A DNA stretch of 64,000 nt from Rheinheimera hassiensis (GTDB lineage Bacteria > Pseudomonadota > Gammaproteobacteria > Enterobacterales > Alteromonadaceae): NCBI RefSeq assembly GCF_022436675.1, contig NZ_JAKUJZ010000007.1, positions 248,001 to 312,000 of the forward strand, given 5' to 3'. The notes below the pieces were generated by a model, which saw only the letters and a list, made by a program, of their open reading frames with translations, was not told the DNA's origin and made no database searches. Positions 44,280-53,114 of the stretch are shown here, one piece after another. Made by a program: the position numbers and the translations under genes. Positions within the stretch are counted from its first letter, which is position 1. Every line of letters starts with the position of its first letter.

Positions 44280-44492
44280 AGCCGTTTGCAGATGTTCGGC
44301 ACAATGAATGCCAAGATCGGTCAGGTAACCGCCATCTTCCTGTGTGACCAGCCCTTTGTCGTACAGGCGTCTGATTGCCGCCAGCGTATCCGTATCGGCC
44401 GATTTGTGAACTTTAATTCCCTCCATGGCACTGTCCAGATTAAACAAGGTTAACACGCGAATTTCAGCATTAAGTTGTGGTGATATTGGCAT
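44244..44492 (-). CDS. TIGR02647 family small protein
   Basis: Protein of 82 residues resembling the TIGR02647 family of small conserved gammaproteobacterial proteins (LFNLDSAMEGIKVH, IRRLYDKGLVTQEDGGYLTDLG). The C-terminal half looks like a winged-helix half (short beta hairpin GGYLTDLG), so nucleic-acid binding has been suggested by annotation; no function is demonstrated to my knowledge. The 3' end overlaps tgpA by 36 bp on the opposite strand. Confidence 0.8.
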   Translation of the reverse strand: MPISPQLNAEIRVLTLFNLDSAMEGIKVHKSADTDTLAAIRRLYDKGLVTQEDGGYLTDLGIHCAEHLQTALRILNGTPQPA

Positions 44493-44579
44493 AGGTGGGT
44501 TCCTGCTCTGTTGTTTTACTCACCATAGCTGCCCTTGGCCTAAAAGCAAAGCGCTGATGTGAAATACCGCAGTAAAAAA

Positions 44580-44601
44580 AGCCCGGCAATCTCACCGGGC
44601 T
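44580..44601 (-). terminator. Rho-independent terminator of the tricorn-like protease gene
   Basis: AGCCCGG/CCGGGCT stem with 8-base loop, and a T-run on the minus strand (plus-strand A-run 44574-44580), 30 bp past the protease stop. Confidence 0.85.
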
Positions 44602-44630
44602 AATACAGGGCGGAGTTGTCGCCAAATGTG

Positions 44631-47600
44631 CTAAGGCAGAACATCAGCCGCCAGCGGCGTTGCCATAGGTTGTGCTCTTAGCGGCGCAACCGGCTGGCTC
44701 TGCAATTTTTGCTGCAGGTAAGCTATAGCCTGCTCTAATTGCGCATCTTTGCCGTTAAAGCGGGCATAAGGTAAGTTATCCACTTCCTGATCCGGTGTTA
44801 CGCCATAGCCTTCAATGATCCAGCGTCCGTCCATGGCAAACTGAGCGGTTTCCGCCACCCGTGCCATGCCGTTATCGGCCAGCCGGTTACGGCCGGATAA
44901 CCAGACACCGGCGCCGGCAGTACGCTTACCAATTAATGGTCCAAGCCCCAGCGCTTTAACCCCGGCAGAGAAGGTTTCGCCATCTGAGTAGGTCAGTTGG
45001 TCGGTTAATACCACCAGGTGGCCACGAAACGCCTGTTGCATATTGCTATAGGCATCACCCTGGGTCGGCTGCCAGAATGCCCAGGCCCGGCGCAACAGTT
45101 TTTCAATGATCCAGCTGTCAATATTACCGCCACGGTTGCGCCTTACATCAATAATTAAACCGGGTTTATCATAGTGGGCATAAAACTCGCGGGCAAAGTT
45201 GGCAATATCATTGGCGCCCATCGCATACAGGTGCAAATAACCCAATTGGCTATTTGTAGCATCAGCAACCTGCTGCTGATTGGCTGATACCCAATCCTGA
45301 TACCGCAGCATGCTATCACTGGCGCTGCTCACCGGTTCGACAACTGTTTGCCATTGCTGTTTGCCCCGCTGCAAAGTTAACAACACCTGCTTACCGGCCT
45401 GGTTACGCAGTGCCTGAGTCAGGCCCGGTAAATCTGTTATCGCCAAGCCGTTAATAGCCATTAGGGTATCACCTACCCTGGCATTAACACCGGGTTTAGC
45501 CAGTGGCGCGGCGTATGCCGGTAATTCGCTATCGCTGCGGTAGATATGGCTAATCACCAGCCCCTCTTTAGCAGCGTTAAATTCTGCCCCCAGGCTGGCT
45601 GCTTTCGCTGCTGTTTCATCAGCACGATATTCGCCACCGCGCACCTGCGAGTGCAACGCATTAAGCTCGCCCATCATCTGGGCAAAAATATCATCCAGTT
45701 CATGCCGGTCTGTCACTCTGGCCAGCAGCGGCTGGTATTTCGCTTTACTGGCGTTCCAATCCAGGCCGCGCATGCCTTTATCGAATAAAAAGTCACGATG
45801 CATGCGCCAGCCGTCGGCAAACATTTGCTGCCATTCATCTGCCGGGTTAATACTCAGCTGCCAACTGTCAATATTAAGCCGGCTTTTGGCCAGATCAGCA
45901 GGCGCTTTATCGCCGGCATCTACTACATACATGGCGCCAGCGCCCTCGCTACTGTGCTTGCGCATAAACAGTTTTTTGCCATTGGCAGCTAACTGATAAT
46001 CAGCGATATCGCTGGCAAATACCTCAGCTTTGGCTTCTGTTTGGCTAAATTTAATTTGCTTTAATACCGGTTTGCTACCCGGGCCACTGCTGCTATCCAG
46101 CAGGTACAGCCGTTTATCTGCTACTGCCAGTTGCTGATAATTACCGGCCGCTACCGGCACCTGCCACAAGCGGGCGCTAAGGCCATCCCAATCCACTAAT
46201 GTCGCTTTTTTTCCGCTCAGGCTGGCTTTAGCTGCTTTGTCGTCACAGTTTTCCAGCTCTTGCACCGGCCGAAACGCAAAGCAGGCTTGCTGCTTCAGGC
46301 TAACAGCAAACAGCTGGCTGCGCCGGTCAAACATCGGCCCCAGGTTTCTGTCGCCCCAGGGGTGACCCGGAGTAGCACTAAACTGCCGATCCGAGACAAA
46401 ATACAGCCAGAGACCATCGGGGCTGAAAGCCGGTGCAAAGGAGGTATATTTATCGGAGGTCAGCACCGCACTTTTTTGTTCAGCCAGGCTGTACAACACA
46501 ACCTGCGGGCGGCTTTGTCTGGAGGAATTAAGCGTAAATGCCAGTAACTTGCTATCGGCCGACCAATTAATGTCGTCATAACCGGCCAGGCCTACACCGC
46601 CACTGTATACCTTGCTGTTACGGCCAGTGCTTAGCTGCAACAGCCACAGATCGCCGTTTTTATCATCGTGCGCCAGATAGTCGCCATCGGGCGATAACTT
46701 TAACTGCCAGCGATGCCCGCTGCCATCTTTGGTTAATTGCTGCGCGTTAGCTGAGCCATCGGCAGCAAAGCGCCAAATTTCATTTTCACCACTGTGATCG
46801 TTAATGGCATAGACCCATTTACCATCTTTAGACAGCACCGCCGCGCGTGAACGGCTGCCAGCCGGCGTACTAATTTGCACCAGCCGTTGTTTGCCAGGCA
46901 TAGCCAGCGCTATCTGGCTGCGGGCAGTTACCACCACTTTATCGCTGTTATCCTGCTGCGCCTGATAAATAGCCGAATTAAAATACTGCAGTGGTTTGCT
47001 GATAATACGTTCGCGCTGTTGCACTAAATCAGACTGTATCTCAAGTGCTAAAGTACGGCTTTGGCCATCGGCCAGTTGTAGCAGCTGTAAATCGGCACCC
47101 AGCTGATACACAATACGCCCATCTGACACACTGATGCGGCCAATGCGCCAGTCCTGATGAAAACTGTGCTGCTTAAAATCACCGCCTGAAGCGGCAACCG
47201 ACCAGATATTGCTGTTACCGTCGGCATCACTGACAAAGTACACCCGGCCCTGATAAAACAGCGGCTGGCTGATGCTGCCTTTGTGGCCTTTGCTTAGCAG
47301 TACGGCTTCATCTTTGCTGCCCAAGGTCCAGCGCCATAGCTCACCCATGGCACCGCCGCGGTATACCTTGCTATTGTCGCCGGTAAGCTGCAAACCAAAA
47401 CGGCTGAAAAAGACATGACCACCTTGCTCGTCTATGCTGCCGCCGGAGGCATCAGCCAGCGGTAAGGTTTCAGTGGCTAAACTTAGCGGATCAACCGTCT
47501 TCAGCAGCCAGTAATTGGCCGGGCCGGCCGCGCTGTCGGTGGCATATAAAATACGGCCATCGGCTAGCCACTGTTGAATACGCACCCGGCTGTTTTCATA

Positions 47601-47909
47601 GCTGATACGTTTGGCTACGCCACCGGCTAACGGCATCAGGTAAATCTCTGTCGCGCCATCATAATCGGCAACAAAGGCCAGTTGGCTACCATCTGGCGAT
47701 AACAGCGGCTGGGTTTCTTCTGCAGCATGGCTGGTAATACGCCGGGCTTTTTCGCTATTTAGCGAGCCCTGCCATAAGTCGCCTTCAGCGGTAAACACCA
47801 GTTGCTCCTGCTGCAAAACCGGTGAGCGGTAATAACCCTGTACTGCCAATGCAGGCAAAGACAATAAACCCGGCAAAGCCAGGCTTAATAAGGTGTAACG
47901 TAGTTTCAT
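44631..47909 (-). CDS. Tricorn-like S41 peptidase with beta-propellers and PDZ domain
   Basis: Exported protease of 1092 residues. Signal peptide (MKLRYTLLSLALPGLLSLPALA) precedes WD40/PD40-type beta-propeller repeats through about residue 680 (LLSPDGSQLAFVADYDGATEIYL, SPDGLWLYFVSDR and similar). Next come a C1 helical domain, a PDZ domain (KPGVNARVGDTLMAINGLAI) and the S41 core with DVRRNRGGNIDSW and TYSDGETFSAG, where the Ser of YSDGE is the expected nucleophile. Tricorn homologues degrade peptides. The longest frame would start at 48041, inside the upstream aminotransferase gene; the ATG at 47909 gives the signal peptide and is chosen. Confidence 0.92.
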   Translation of the reverse strand: MKLRYTLLSLALPGLLSLPALAVQGYYRSPVLQQEQLVFTAEGDLWQGSLNSEKARRITSHAAEETQPLLSPDGSQLAFVADYDGATEIYLMPLAGGVAKRISYENSRVRIQQWLADGRILYATDSAAGPANYWLLKTVDPLSLATETLPLADASGGSIDEQGGHVFFSRFGLQLTGDNSKVYRGGAMGELWRWTLGSKDEAVLLSKGHKGSISQPLFYQGRVYFVSDADGNSNIWSVAASGGDFKQHSFHQDWRIGRISVSDGRIVYQLGADLQLLQLADGQSRTLALEIQSDLVQQRERIISKPLQYFNSAIYQAQQDNSDKVVVTARSQIALAMPGKQRLVQISTPAGSRSRAAVLSKDGKWVYAINDHSGENEIWRFAADGSANAQQLTKDGSGHRWQLKLSPDGDYLAHDDKNGDLWLLQLSTGRNSKVYSGGVGLAGYDDINWSADSKLLAFTLNSSRQSRPQVVLYSLAEQKSAVLTSDKYTSFAPAFSPDGLWLYFVSDRQFSATPGHPWGDRNLGPMFDRRSQLFAVSLKQQACFAFRPVQELENCDDKAAKASLSGKKATLVDWDGLSARLWQVPVAAGNYQQLAVADKRLYLLDSSSGPGSKPVLKQIKFSQTEAKAEVFASDIADYQLAANGKKLFMRKHSSEGAGAMYVVDAGDKAPADLAKSRLNIDSWQLSINPADEWQQMFADGWRMHRDFLFDKGMRGLDWNASKAKYQPLLARVTDRHELDDIFAQMMGELNALHSQVRGGEYRADETAAKAASLGAEFNAAKEGLVISHIYRSDSELPAYAAPLAKPGVNARVGDTLMAINGLAITDLPGLTQALRNQAGKQVLLTLQRGKQQWQTVVEPVSSASDSMLRYQDWVSANQQQVADATNSQLGYLHLYAMGANDIANFAREFYAHYDKPGLIIDVRRNRGGNIDSWIIEKLLRRAWAFWQPTQGDAYSNMQQAFRGHLVVLTDQLTYSDGETFSAGVKALGLGPLIGKRTAGAGVWLSGRNRLADNGMARVAETAQFAMDGRWIIEGYGVTPDQEVDNLPYARFNGKDAQLEQAIAYLQQKLQSQPVAPLRAQPMATPLAADVLP

Positions 47910-48027
47910 TATGGCCCCGTAGCTATTTGGTGTAGTTATGTTGCTGTTGTGCTTCAACTTAGCAGAAGTGGCACAACGCGCCAAACAAAAACGACCAAAT
48001 AACCACAAGGCATGATTAGCCATTAAA

Positions 48028-49170
48028 CTACCGCAAAACATCCTCTAACGCCTTGATACACAGCGCGATATTTTCGCGCCGGGCAGCATAACCCATCAGG
48101 CCGATGCGCCATGCTTTACCGGCTAAATCGCCAAGGCCGGCGCCTATTTCCAGATTGTATTGCGTTAGCAACTGTTTGCGCACGGCGGCATCATCCACGC
48201 CCTGCGGAATATACACACTGTTAAGTTGCGGCAAGCGGTACGGCTCGGCTACGACAAACTTCAGCCCCAAATTGGTTAAACCTTGTTTTAGCAGCTCATG
48301 CATATCAGCATGGCGCTGCCAGCTTTGCTCCAGCCCTTCAGCGGCCAGCAAACGCAGCGATTCATGTAGGGCATACAGCGCATTAACCGGTGCCGTGTGG
48401 TGATAACTGCGTTTAGCACCGCCGCTCCAGTAACTCATTACCAGGCTTTGATCTAAAAACCAGCTTTGTACCGGCCGCGTACGCGCTTTTATACGCTCAA
48501 CCGCTTTTGCAGAAAATGACACCGGCGATAAACCGGGCACACAGGATAAACACTTCTGACTGCCGGAATAAATGGCATCTATGCCCCAGTCATCTACCCG
48601 CAGCTCAACGCCGCCTAACGAGGTAACCGCATCTACGATGGATAAGCAATCATATTGCTGCGCCAGCGCACACAGGGTTTTCGCATCAGACAAGGCACCG
48701 GTGGAGGTTTCAGCATGCACAAAGGCCAGATACTTCGCCTGCGGGTTAGCTTTTAAAGCCGCCTCCACTGCTGCCGGGTCTACCGGCTCGCCCCAGGCAT
48801 TATCAACAGTAATGGCCGTGGCACCACAACGCTCAACGTTTTGGCGCATCCGCTCGCCAAATACGCCGTTGCGGCAAACAATCACCGTATCACCGGGCTC
48901 CAGTAAATTAACAAAGCAGGTTTCCATACCGGCACTACCCGGTGCTGACACCGCCAGCGTCATCTCATTTTGGGTTTGAAAGGCATACTGCAGCAGCTGT
49001 TTTAGCTCATCCATCATGCCGATAAACAGCGGATCTAAATGCCCTACTGTCGGCCTGGCCTGTGCAGCCAGCACCTGTGGGTGTACATCGGAAGGCCCCG
49101 GGCCCATTAAAATGCGTCGAGGTGGTAAAAAAGCGTCTATTATCGGTGGCGGTAACATAGCCTGTTGCAT
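48028..49170 (-). CDS. Class V aminotransferase, alanine-glyoxylate / serine-pyruvate type
   Basis: PLP enzyme of 380 residues. The N-terminus PPRRILMGPGPSDVHPQVL and PGSAGMETCFVNLLEPGD are typical of alanine:glyoxylate and serine:pyruvate aminotransferases. SIVDAVTSLGGVELRVDDWGIDAIYSGSQKCLSCVPGLS (core SGSQKCLS) supplies the Schiff-base lysine. Likely reaction: glyoxylate or pyruvate transamination with alanine or serine. CGGAG before the ATG. It lies upstream of the tricorn-like protease by 118 bp. A 16-bp tandem repeat sits in its upstream region. Confidence 0.93.
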   Translation of the reverse strand: MQQAMLPPPIIDAFLPPRRILMGPGPSDVHPQVLAAQARPTVGHLDPLFIGMMDELKQLLQYAFQTQNEMTLAVSAPGSAGMETCFVNLLEPGDTVIVCRNGVFGERMRQNVERCGATAITVDNAWGEPVDPAAVEAALKANPQAKYLAFVHAETSTGALSDAKTLCALAQQYDCLSIVDAVTSLGGVELRVDDWGIDAIYSGSQKCLSCVPGLSPVSFSAKAVERIKARTRPVQSWFLDQSLVMSYWSGGAKRSYHHTAPVNALYALHESLRLLAAEGLEQSWQRHADMHELLKQGLTNLGLKFVVAEPYRLPQLNSVYIPQGVDDAAVRKQLLTQYNLEIGAGLGDLAGKAWRIGLMGYAARRENIALCIKALEDVLR

Positions 49171-49255
49171 AGTAACTCCGTACAGTTATTTTTGCTTTAC
49201 CATAGCAAAATCGCGCTTTGATAGCAGTATTGTTCGGCTATTGCCGCTATTCAAG

Positions 49256-49299
49256 GGATCAATAGTTCAAAGGATTAATAGCTCAAAGGATCAATAGTG
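49256..49299. repeat. 16-bp tandem repeat, 2.75 copies
   Basis: Three head-to-tail units beginning GGATCAATAGTTCAAA (49256), GGATTAATAGCTCAAA (49272) and a partial GGATCAATAGTG (49288). They lie in the 197-bp divergent space between the aminotransferase and yjdM. Direct repeats of this size can be operator arrays or slippage products; the regulator is unknown. Confidence 0.7.
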
Positions 49300-49321
49300 C
49301 CACTGCAGGGCCAGCCTGAGG

Positions 49322-49327
49322 TATAAT
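49322..49327 (+). promoter_or_regulatory. Candidate -10 box of yjdM
   Basis: TATAAT, a perfect -10 hexamer, 40 bp before the yjdM ATG. The -35 position at 17-18 bp spacing is poor. A perfect 14-bp palindrome TGCGCTTAAGCGCA (49337-49350) lies downstream in the leader. Confidence 0.45.
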
Positions 49328-49367
49328 GCGCGTTTTTGCGCTTAAGCGCAGTTTCAGGAACCCTGCT

Positions 49368-49709
49368 ATGAGTACATTACCCGCCTGCCCTAAATGCCAG
49401 TCTGCTTACACCTATGAAGATGGCGCCTTACTAATTTGTCCGGAGTGCGGCCATGAATGGTCGGCCAATGCGGTGGACACCGCAGACAGCAAGCAAATTC
49501 GTGATAGCGCCGGTAATGTGCTGCAAGATGGCGATACCGTTACCGTGATCAAAGATTTAAAAGTGAAGGGCTCATCCTCAGTGGTAAAAATTGGCACTAA
49601 GGTGAAAAACATCCGTTTGGTGGATGGCGATCATGATATCGACTGCAAAATTGATGGTTTTGGTGCTATGAGCTTAAAATCGGAATTTGTGCGAAAAGTA
49701 CAAGAGTAA
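49368..49709 (+). CDS. yjdM: Zinc-ribbon protein YjdM (PhnA family)
   Basis: Small cytoplasmic protein of 113 residues, almost collinear with E. coli YjdM. The N-terminal zinc ribbon has CPKC and CPECGHEW. A compact beta domain follows, with the conserved [26 protein letters not shown] (core [10 protein letters not shown]) and [18 protein letters not shown]. Its historical PhnA name does not mean phosphonate metabolism. The ATG at 49368 has AGGA 8 bp upstream; a frame extending to 49326 is only leader. Followed by a strong terminator shared with htpX. Confidence 0.93.
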   Translation: MSTLPACPKCQSAYTYEDGALLICPECGHEWSANAVDTADSKQIRDSAGNVLQDGDTVTVIKDLKVKGSSSVVKIGTKVKNIRLVDGDHDIDCKIDGFGAMSLKSEFVRKVQE

Positions 49710-49716
49710 AATAAAC

Positions 49717-49741
49717 AAAACGGGGCCTAAAGCCCCGTTTT
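49717..49741 (+). terminator. Bidirectional terminator between yjdM and htpX
   Basis: 10-bp stem AAAACGGGGC/GCCCCGTTTT, loop CTAAA, 7 bp after the yjdM stop and 19 bp from the convergent htpX stop. Confidence 0.9.
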
Positions 49742-49760
49742 AGTCTGTTAACTGATGTAG

Positions 49761-50624
49761 TTAAAAACGTCCGCGCAGTGCTGCAATACGTTTTTCCAGC
49801 GGCGGGTGGCTTAGAAACAGCTCAGATTTAGCCGCACCACCAGCAATACCAAAGGCCATCATGCTGCCTTCCAGCCGGCTTTCGTGGTTATGCTTTAACC
49901 GCTCAAGCGCAGCGATCATTTTATTCGGTCCGCCTTCCAGCTTGGCCGCACCGGCATCGGCACGGTATTCACGCTGACGCGAAAACCACATCACGATAAT
50001 ACTGGCCAGCACGCCAAACACCATTTCCAGCACTATTACCGTGGCAAAATAAGCTAAGCCACCGCCCTGATTATTATTGCCGTTATTGTTCAGCATGCCG
50101 GCAATTAAGCGTGCGAGGAAAATAACAAAGGTGTTTACCACACCCTGGATCAGCGTCAGCGTAACCATATCACCGTTAGCAATGTGCGACACTTCGTGTG
50201 CCAGCACAGCCTCTACTTCGTCTTCGCGCATATTGCGCAGCAAACCGGTGCTTACCGCAACTAAGGCGTTGTTACGGTTCATACCGGTGGCGAAAGCATT
50301 CATTTCCGGTGAATCGTACACTGCCACTTCCGGCATACCAATACCGGCAGCTTTCGCCTGACGCGCTACGGTGGTCATTAACCATTGCTCTGTGGCGTTA
50401 CGTGGTTGCTCAATTACCACTGCGCCGGTAGAGCGTTTTGCCATCCATTTTGAAATAGCCAGGGAGATAAAAGAGCCGCCAAAACCAAATACAGCAGCAA
50501 ATACTAATAAGCCGCCAATACTGCTGCGATCAACACCAAGGAAACTGAATACGATATTGAGCACTATGCTCAGCACCAGAATAACCGCCAGGTTAGTGGC
50601 TAAAAATAAAACGATACGCTTCAT
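49761..50624 (-). CDS. htpX: Membrane zinc metalloprotease HtpX
   Basis: Inner-membrane M48 peptidase involved in quality control of membrane proteins, 287 residues. Two N-terminal helices (about 5-28, 35-58) precede the cytoplasmic zinc-binding motif H143-EVS-H147 in [12 protein letters not shown]. Two further hydrophobic segments follow ([36 protein letters not shown]). The third ligand, Glu, is in [19 protein letters not shown] before the ATG. In enterobacteria this gene is under CpxR or heat-shock control; I see no clear box here. Confidence 0.96.
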   Translation of the reverse strand: MKRIVLFLATNLAVILVLSIVLNIVFSFLGVDRSSIGGLLVFAAVFGFGGSFISLAISKWMAKRSTGAVVIEQPRNATEQWLMTTVARQAKAAGIGMPEVAVYDSPEMNAFATGMNRNNALVAVSTGLLRNMREDEVEAVLAHEVSHIANGDMVTLTLIQGVVNTFVIFLARLIAGMLNNNGNNNQGGGLAYFATVIVLEMVFGVLASIIVMWFSRQREYRADAGAAKLEGGPNKMIAALERLKHNHESRLEGSMMAFGIAGGAAKSELFLSHPPLEKRIAALRGRF

Positions 50625-50766
50625 ACTGCTTTCCTCAATTGGTTTACTGCACGTAATATATGGCTTTGGAAGGCATTTTCAATTTAATCTGCGCGGATTA
50701 TTTGTAAGAAAAGGTGTCTGGCGTAGTGCTTTTGGCTACAATGGCAGCAACATGAAGGAGTTAGCG

Positions 50767-51465
50767 ATGCAATTATTACTACTGAGCAGTTCACGCGCCA
50801 ACAACAGTGCTTATCTGGCCCCTTATATGGCGTGGATCACGCAGCATTTACAAGGGGTGGACGAGTTGCTGTTTATCCCTTATGCCGGCATCAGTATTAA
50901 CTATGACGACTACCAGGCCACAGTGCAGCAAGCACTGGCTCCTTTGGGTATTACAGTGCGCAGTATTCATCAGTTTGACGATGCCCGCCAGGCTGTAGCA
51001 CAAGCGCAGGCCATTGCGGTAGGTGGCGGCAATACCTTTCACTTACTTTATCAGTTATATCAACAGGATATAGTGCAGCTCATTAAGAAACGCGTAACCG
51101 AAGGTCTGCCCTATATTGGCTGGAGTGCCGGCTCAAATATTGCCGGCGCCACTATCCGCACCACCAACGATATGCCGATTATCGAACCGGCTTCGTTTAA
51201 TGCACTAAACCTGCTGCCGCTGCAGTTAAACCCGCACTACACCGACTATAAACCGGAGGGTTTTCACGGCGAAACCCGCGATATGCGCTTAGCAGAGTTT
51301 ATGCAGTTGCATCCGGCCACACCCATTATTGCCCTGCCCGAAGGTACAGCACTAAAACGCAGTGGCAACAGCCTGACCTTGCTCGGTACAGGCGGTTATC
51401 TGTTTGTCGGCGGTAATAAAACGCCACTGGCAGCAGACAGCGATTTAGCTGATTTTTTGCTGTAA
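50767..51465 (+). CDS. pepE: Peptidase E, alpha-aspartyl dipeptidase
   Basis: Cytoplasmic S51 serine dipeptidase that hydrolyses dipeptides with N-terminal aspartate, 232 residues (E. coli 229). It starts MQLLLLSSSRANNSAYL, has FIPYAGIS and AIAVGGGNTFHLLY, with the nucleophile Ser in IGWSAGSNIAGATI, followed by NDMPIIEP and the His of LNPHYTDY. The ATG at 50767 has AAGGAG 6 bp upstream. A much longer frame from 50371 runs antisense through htpX and is not real. A structured repeat follows the gene. Confidence 0.95.
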   Translation: MQLLLLSSSRANNSAYLAPYMAWITQHLQGVDELLFIPYAGISINYDDYQATVQQALAPLGITVRSIHQFDDARQAVAQAQAIAVGGGNTFHLLYQLYQQDIVQLIKKRVTEGLPYIGWSAGSNIAGATIRTTNDMPIIEPASFNALNLLPLQLNPHYTDYKPEGFHGETRDMRLAEFMQLHPATPIIALPEGTALKRSGNSLTLLGTGGYLFVGGNKTPLAADSDLADFLL

Positions 51466-51506
51466 CAGAATTTTCTGCGGAGCTCAGAGTCTGTTTACGA
51501 AGGTTG

Positions 51507-51633
51507 GAATACACAGCCTGTATGAACGGGAGCAATCGGTTTGCTCTAAACCAACCGTTGAAGGCATGGATGCCTGAATCGAGCCTACAGGGATGTATTC
51601 ACGGCGTGTTGGTGTGGGCAAACCGGTTGCTCC
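51507..51633. repeat. MITE-like intergenic element with two interleaved inverted-repeat pairs
   Basis: Between pepE and bioD and running into the bioD 3' end. Pair 1: 51507-51522 with 51586-51600 (imperfect). Pair 2: 51529-51555 with 51608-51633, about 26 bp with a core GCAA(T/C)CGGTTTGC. A perfect palindrome AGGCAT-GG-ATGCCT (51562-51575) lies at the centre. No ORF inside, so a non-autonomous dispersed repeat is likely, although other copies cannot be checked here. Confidence 0.65.
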
Positions 51634-52315
51634 TGACACCTTGCATAAGCTGTGTCGCTAAATCCCGCGCCAACTGCTGATACTGTGTCGGGTCCGGCGC
51701 AAAAGGTACAACCCCCAAACAAGGTGCAGTGATACGCTGGCGCAGATCAGCAATATTTTGCTCCAGCAGCGCCATATCAGGGTCAATACAATTGGCTACC
51801 CAGCCCAACAGCTTGCAGCCGCTGCGCTCAATCTCGCGCACCGTTAGCATGGCGTGGTTTAAACAGCCCAGCTTCATGCCTACTATCAGGATCACCGGTA
51901 ACTGCTTATCGGCCACCCAATCCGCCAGATAACGCTGATTGCTTATCGGCAATAACCAACCGCCGGCACCTTCAATTAATAATTGCTGCACCGGTAATTG
52001 CTGCCACTGCGCCAGAGCAGCATCTAACTGCGCTTCGTCAATCGGCCGTTGCTCGTTGGCAGCCGCTAAATGCGGGGCTACCGGCGCCTGATAACAGATT
52101 GGATTGATCACTTTATAAGGTAACGCGATACCGGAATGTTGCTGCAACAGTAACGCGTCACCATTGCAGCCTTGGCCGTCAGCCCCCGCCGCTATTGGCT
52201 TTACGCCAACGGCTGCGCTGCCCAGCGCTTTAAAGCCTTGCAACAGCAAACTGCTGACATAGGTCTTGCCGGCGTCGGTATCGGTAGCAGTAATAAAGCA
52301 GCTGTTAATTAGCAT
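51599..52315 (-). CDS. bioD: Dethiobiotin synthetase with repeat-derived C-terminal tail
   Basis: ATP-dependent carboxylation of 7,8-diaminononanoate to dethiobiotin, penultimate step of biotin synthesis. 238 residues (E. coli 225). P-loop TATDTDAGKTYVSSLLL, cited as TDTDAGKTYVS; the substrate region IEGAGGWLLPIS is present. The normal family end corresponds to ARDLATQLM; the last 11 or so residues (RSNRFAHTNTP) are encoded by the inverted repeat at 51602-51633. Its start overlaps bioC by 11 bp. Last gene of bioBFCD. Confidence 0.94.
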   Translation of the reverse strand: MLINSCFITATDTDAGKTYVSSLLLQGFKALGSAAVGVKPIAAGADGQGCNGDALLLQQHSGIALPYKVINPICYQAPVAPHLAAANEQRPIDEAQLDAALAQWQQLPVQQLLIEGAGGWLLPISNQRYLADWVADKQLPVILIVGMKLGCLNHAMLTVREIERSGCKLLGWVANCIDPDMALLEQNIADLRQRITAPCLGVVPFAPDPTQYQQLARDLATQLMQGVRSNRFAHTNTP

Positions 52316-53114
52316 CTCTATACCCGCTGATAATCAGCACCTGATAACTGGCCGGTAGCCCCAGCGTGCTGCGGTGGATGTCATAAGCGCCGGCCAGATT
52401 ATGCCAGTAGCCTTTGCCGGTTAAACCACGGCTTTGCCGCCCGGCCACCTGATTGGCGCCCAGCGCTTTTAACTCGCGCGCCAGGCTGATAACGTCCGGG
52501 TAAAACAGCGGGTAGCAACGTTGTTCAAACTGCCAGCGAATGCTGCTGACCGGTTTTGCAGCGGCGATTACCTCAGCAGCATGCAAAAAGCGGTTTACAT
52601 GCTGCTGTTGATCCAGGCTGGCAAATGCCTGCTTCAGCTCTGCCAGGGTGCCATCGACCAAAGTGGTCAGTACTACCCGGCCACCGGGTGCTAATATGCG
52701 GTCTATTTCAGCAAATACTGCCGCCGGTTTGGCGCACCACTGCAGCATTAAACTGGAAAACAGCTTATCGACACTGTGCGCCGGCAGCGGTAATTGCTGC
52801 GCATCGGCCTGCACGTAGTTTGTCGCCAAGTGTGTGGCTAACGGTTGGCTTGCTGCTTTGGCAAGCATACCGGCGCTTAAATCTGCAGCGGTAAACTGGC
52901 TGCAATAGCTGGCAAAGCGCGGATGGATCCAGCCCGGGCCGCAGCCTAAATCAAGCAAATGGCCTTGTTTGTCCGCCGGCAACAGTGCCAGCGCATCTAA
53001 TGCCACCTGTTGCTGCAACCGCGCCGCCGGTAAATAGCTGTCACAGGCTTTACCAAAACTGTGTGCCACCTGGCGGATAAAGCCCTCTGCGGTTTCAGCG
53101 CTAACTGCTGTCAT
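52305..53114 (-). CDS. bioC: Malonyl-ACP O-methyltransferase
   Basis: SAM-dependent methyltransferase that methylates the free carboxyl of malonyl-ACP so fatty-acid enzymes can build pimeloyl-ACP methyl ester. 269 residues. SAM-binding motif LLDLGCGPGW, acidic strand AADLSAGMLAKA and post-motif SSLMLQWC. Overlaps the bioF stop by 4 bp (ATGA) and bioD by 11 bp, so translation of the operon is coupled. No bioH or other methyl-ester esterase gene is visible in the cluster. Confidence 0.95.
   Translation of the reverse strand: MTAVSAETAEGFIRQVAHSFGKACDSYLPAARLQQQVALDALALLPADKQGHLLDLGCGPGWIHPRFASYCSQFTAADLSAGMLAKAASQPLATHLATNYVQADAQQLPLPAHSVDKLFSSLMLQWCAKPAAVFAEIDRILAPGGRVVLTTLVDGTLAELKQAFASLDQQQHVNRFLHAAEVIAAAKPVSSIRWQFEQRCYPLFYPDVISLARELKALGANQVAGRQSRGLTGKGYWHNLAGAYDIHRSTLGLPASYQVLIISGYRDAN

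Noticed and set aside
47910-48041. 44-residue extension of the tricorn-like protease
   Set aside because: It precedes a clean signal peptide at 47909 and would overlap the aminotransferase coding end.
50371-50766. N-terminal extension of pepE running through htpX
   Set aside because: Antisense to a clear M48 protease gene; AAGGAG and the family N-terminus place the start at 50767.
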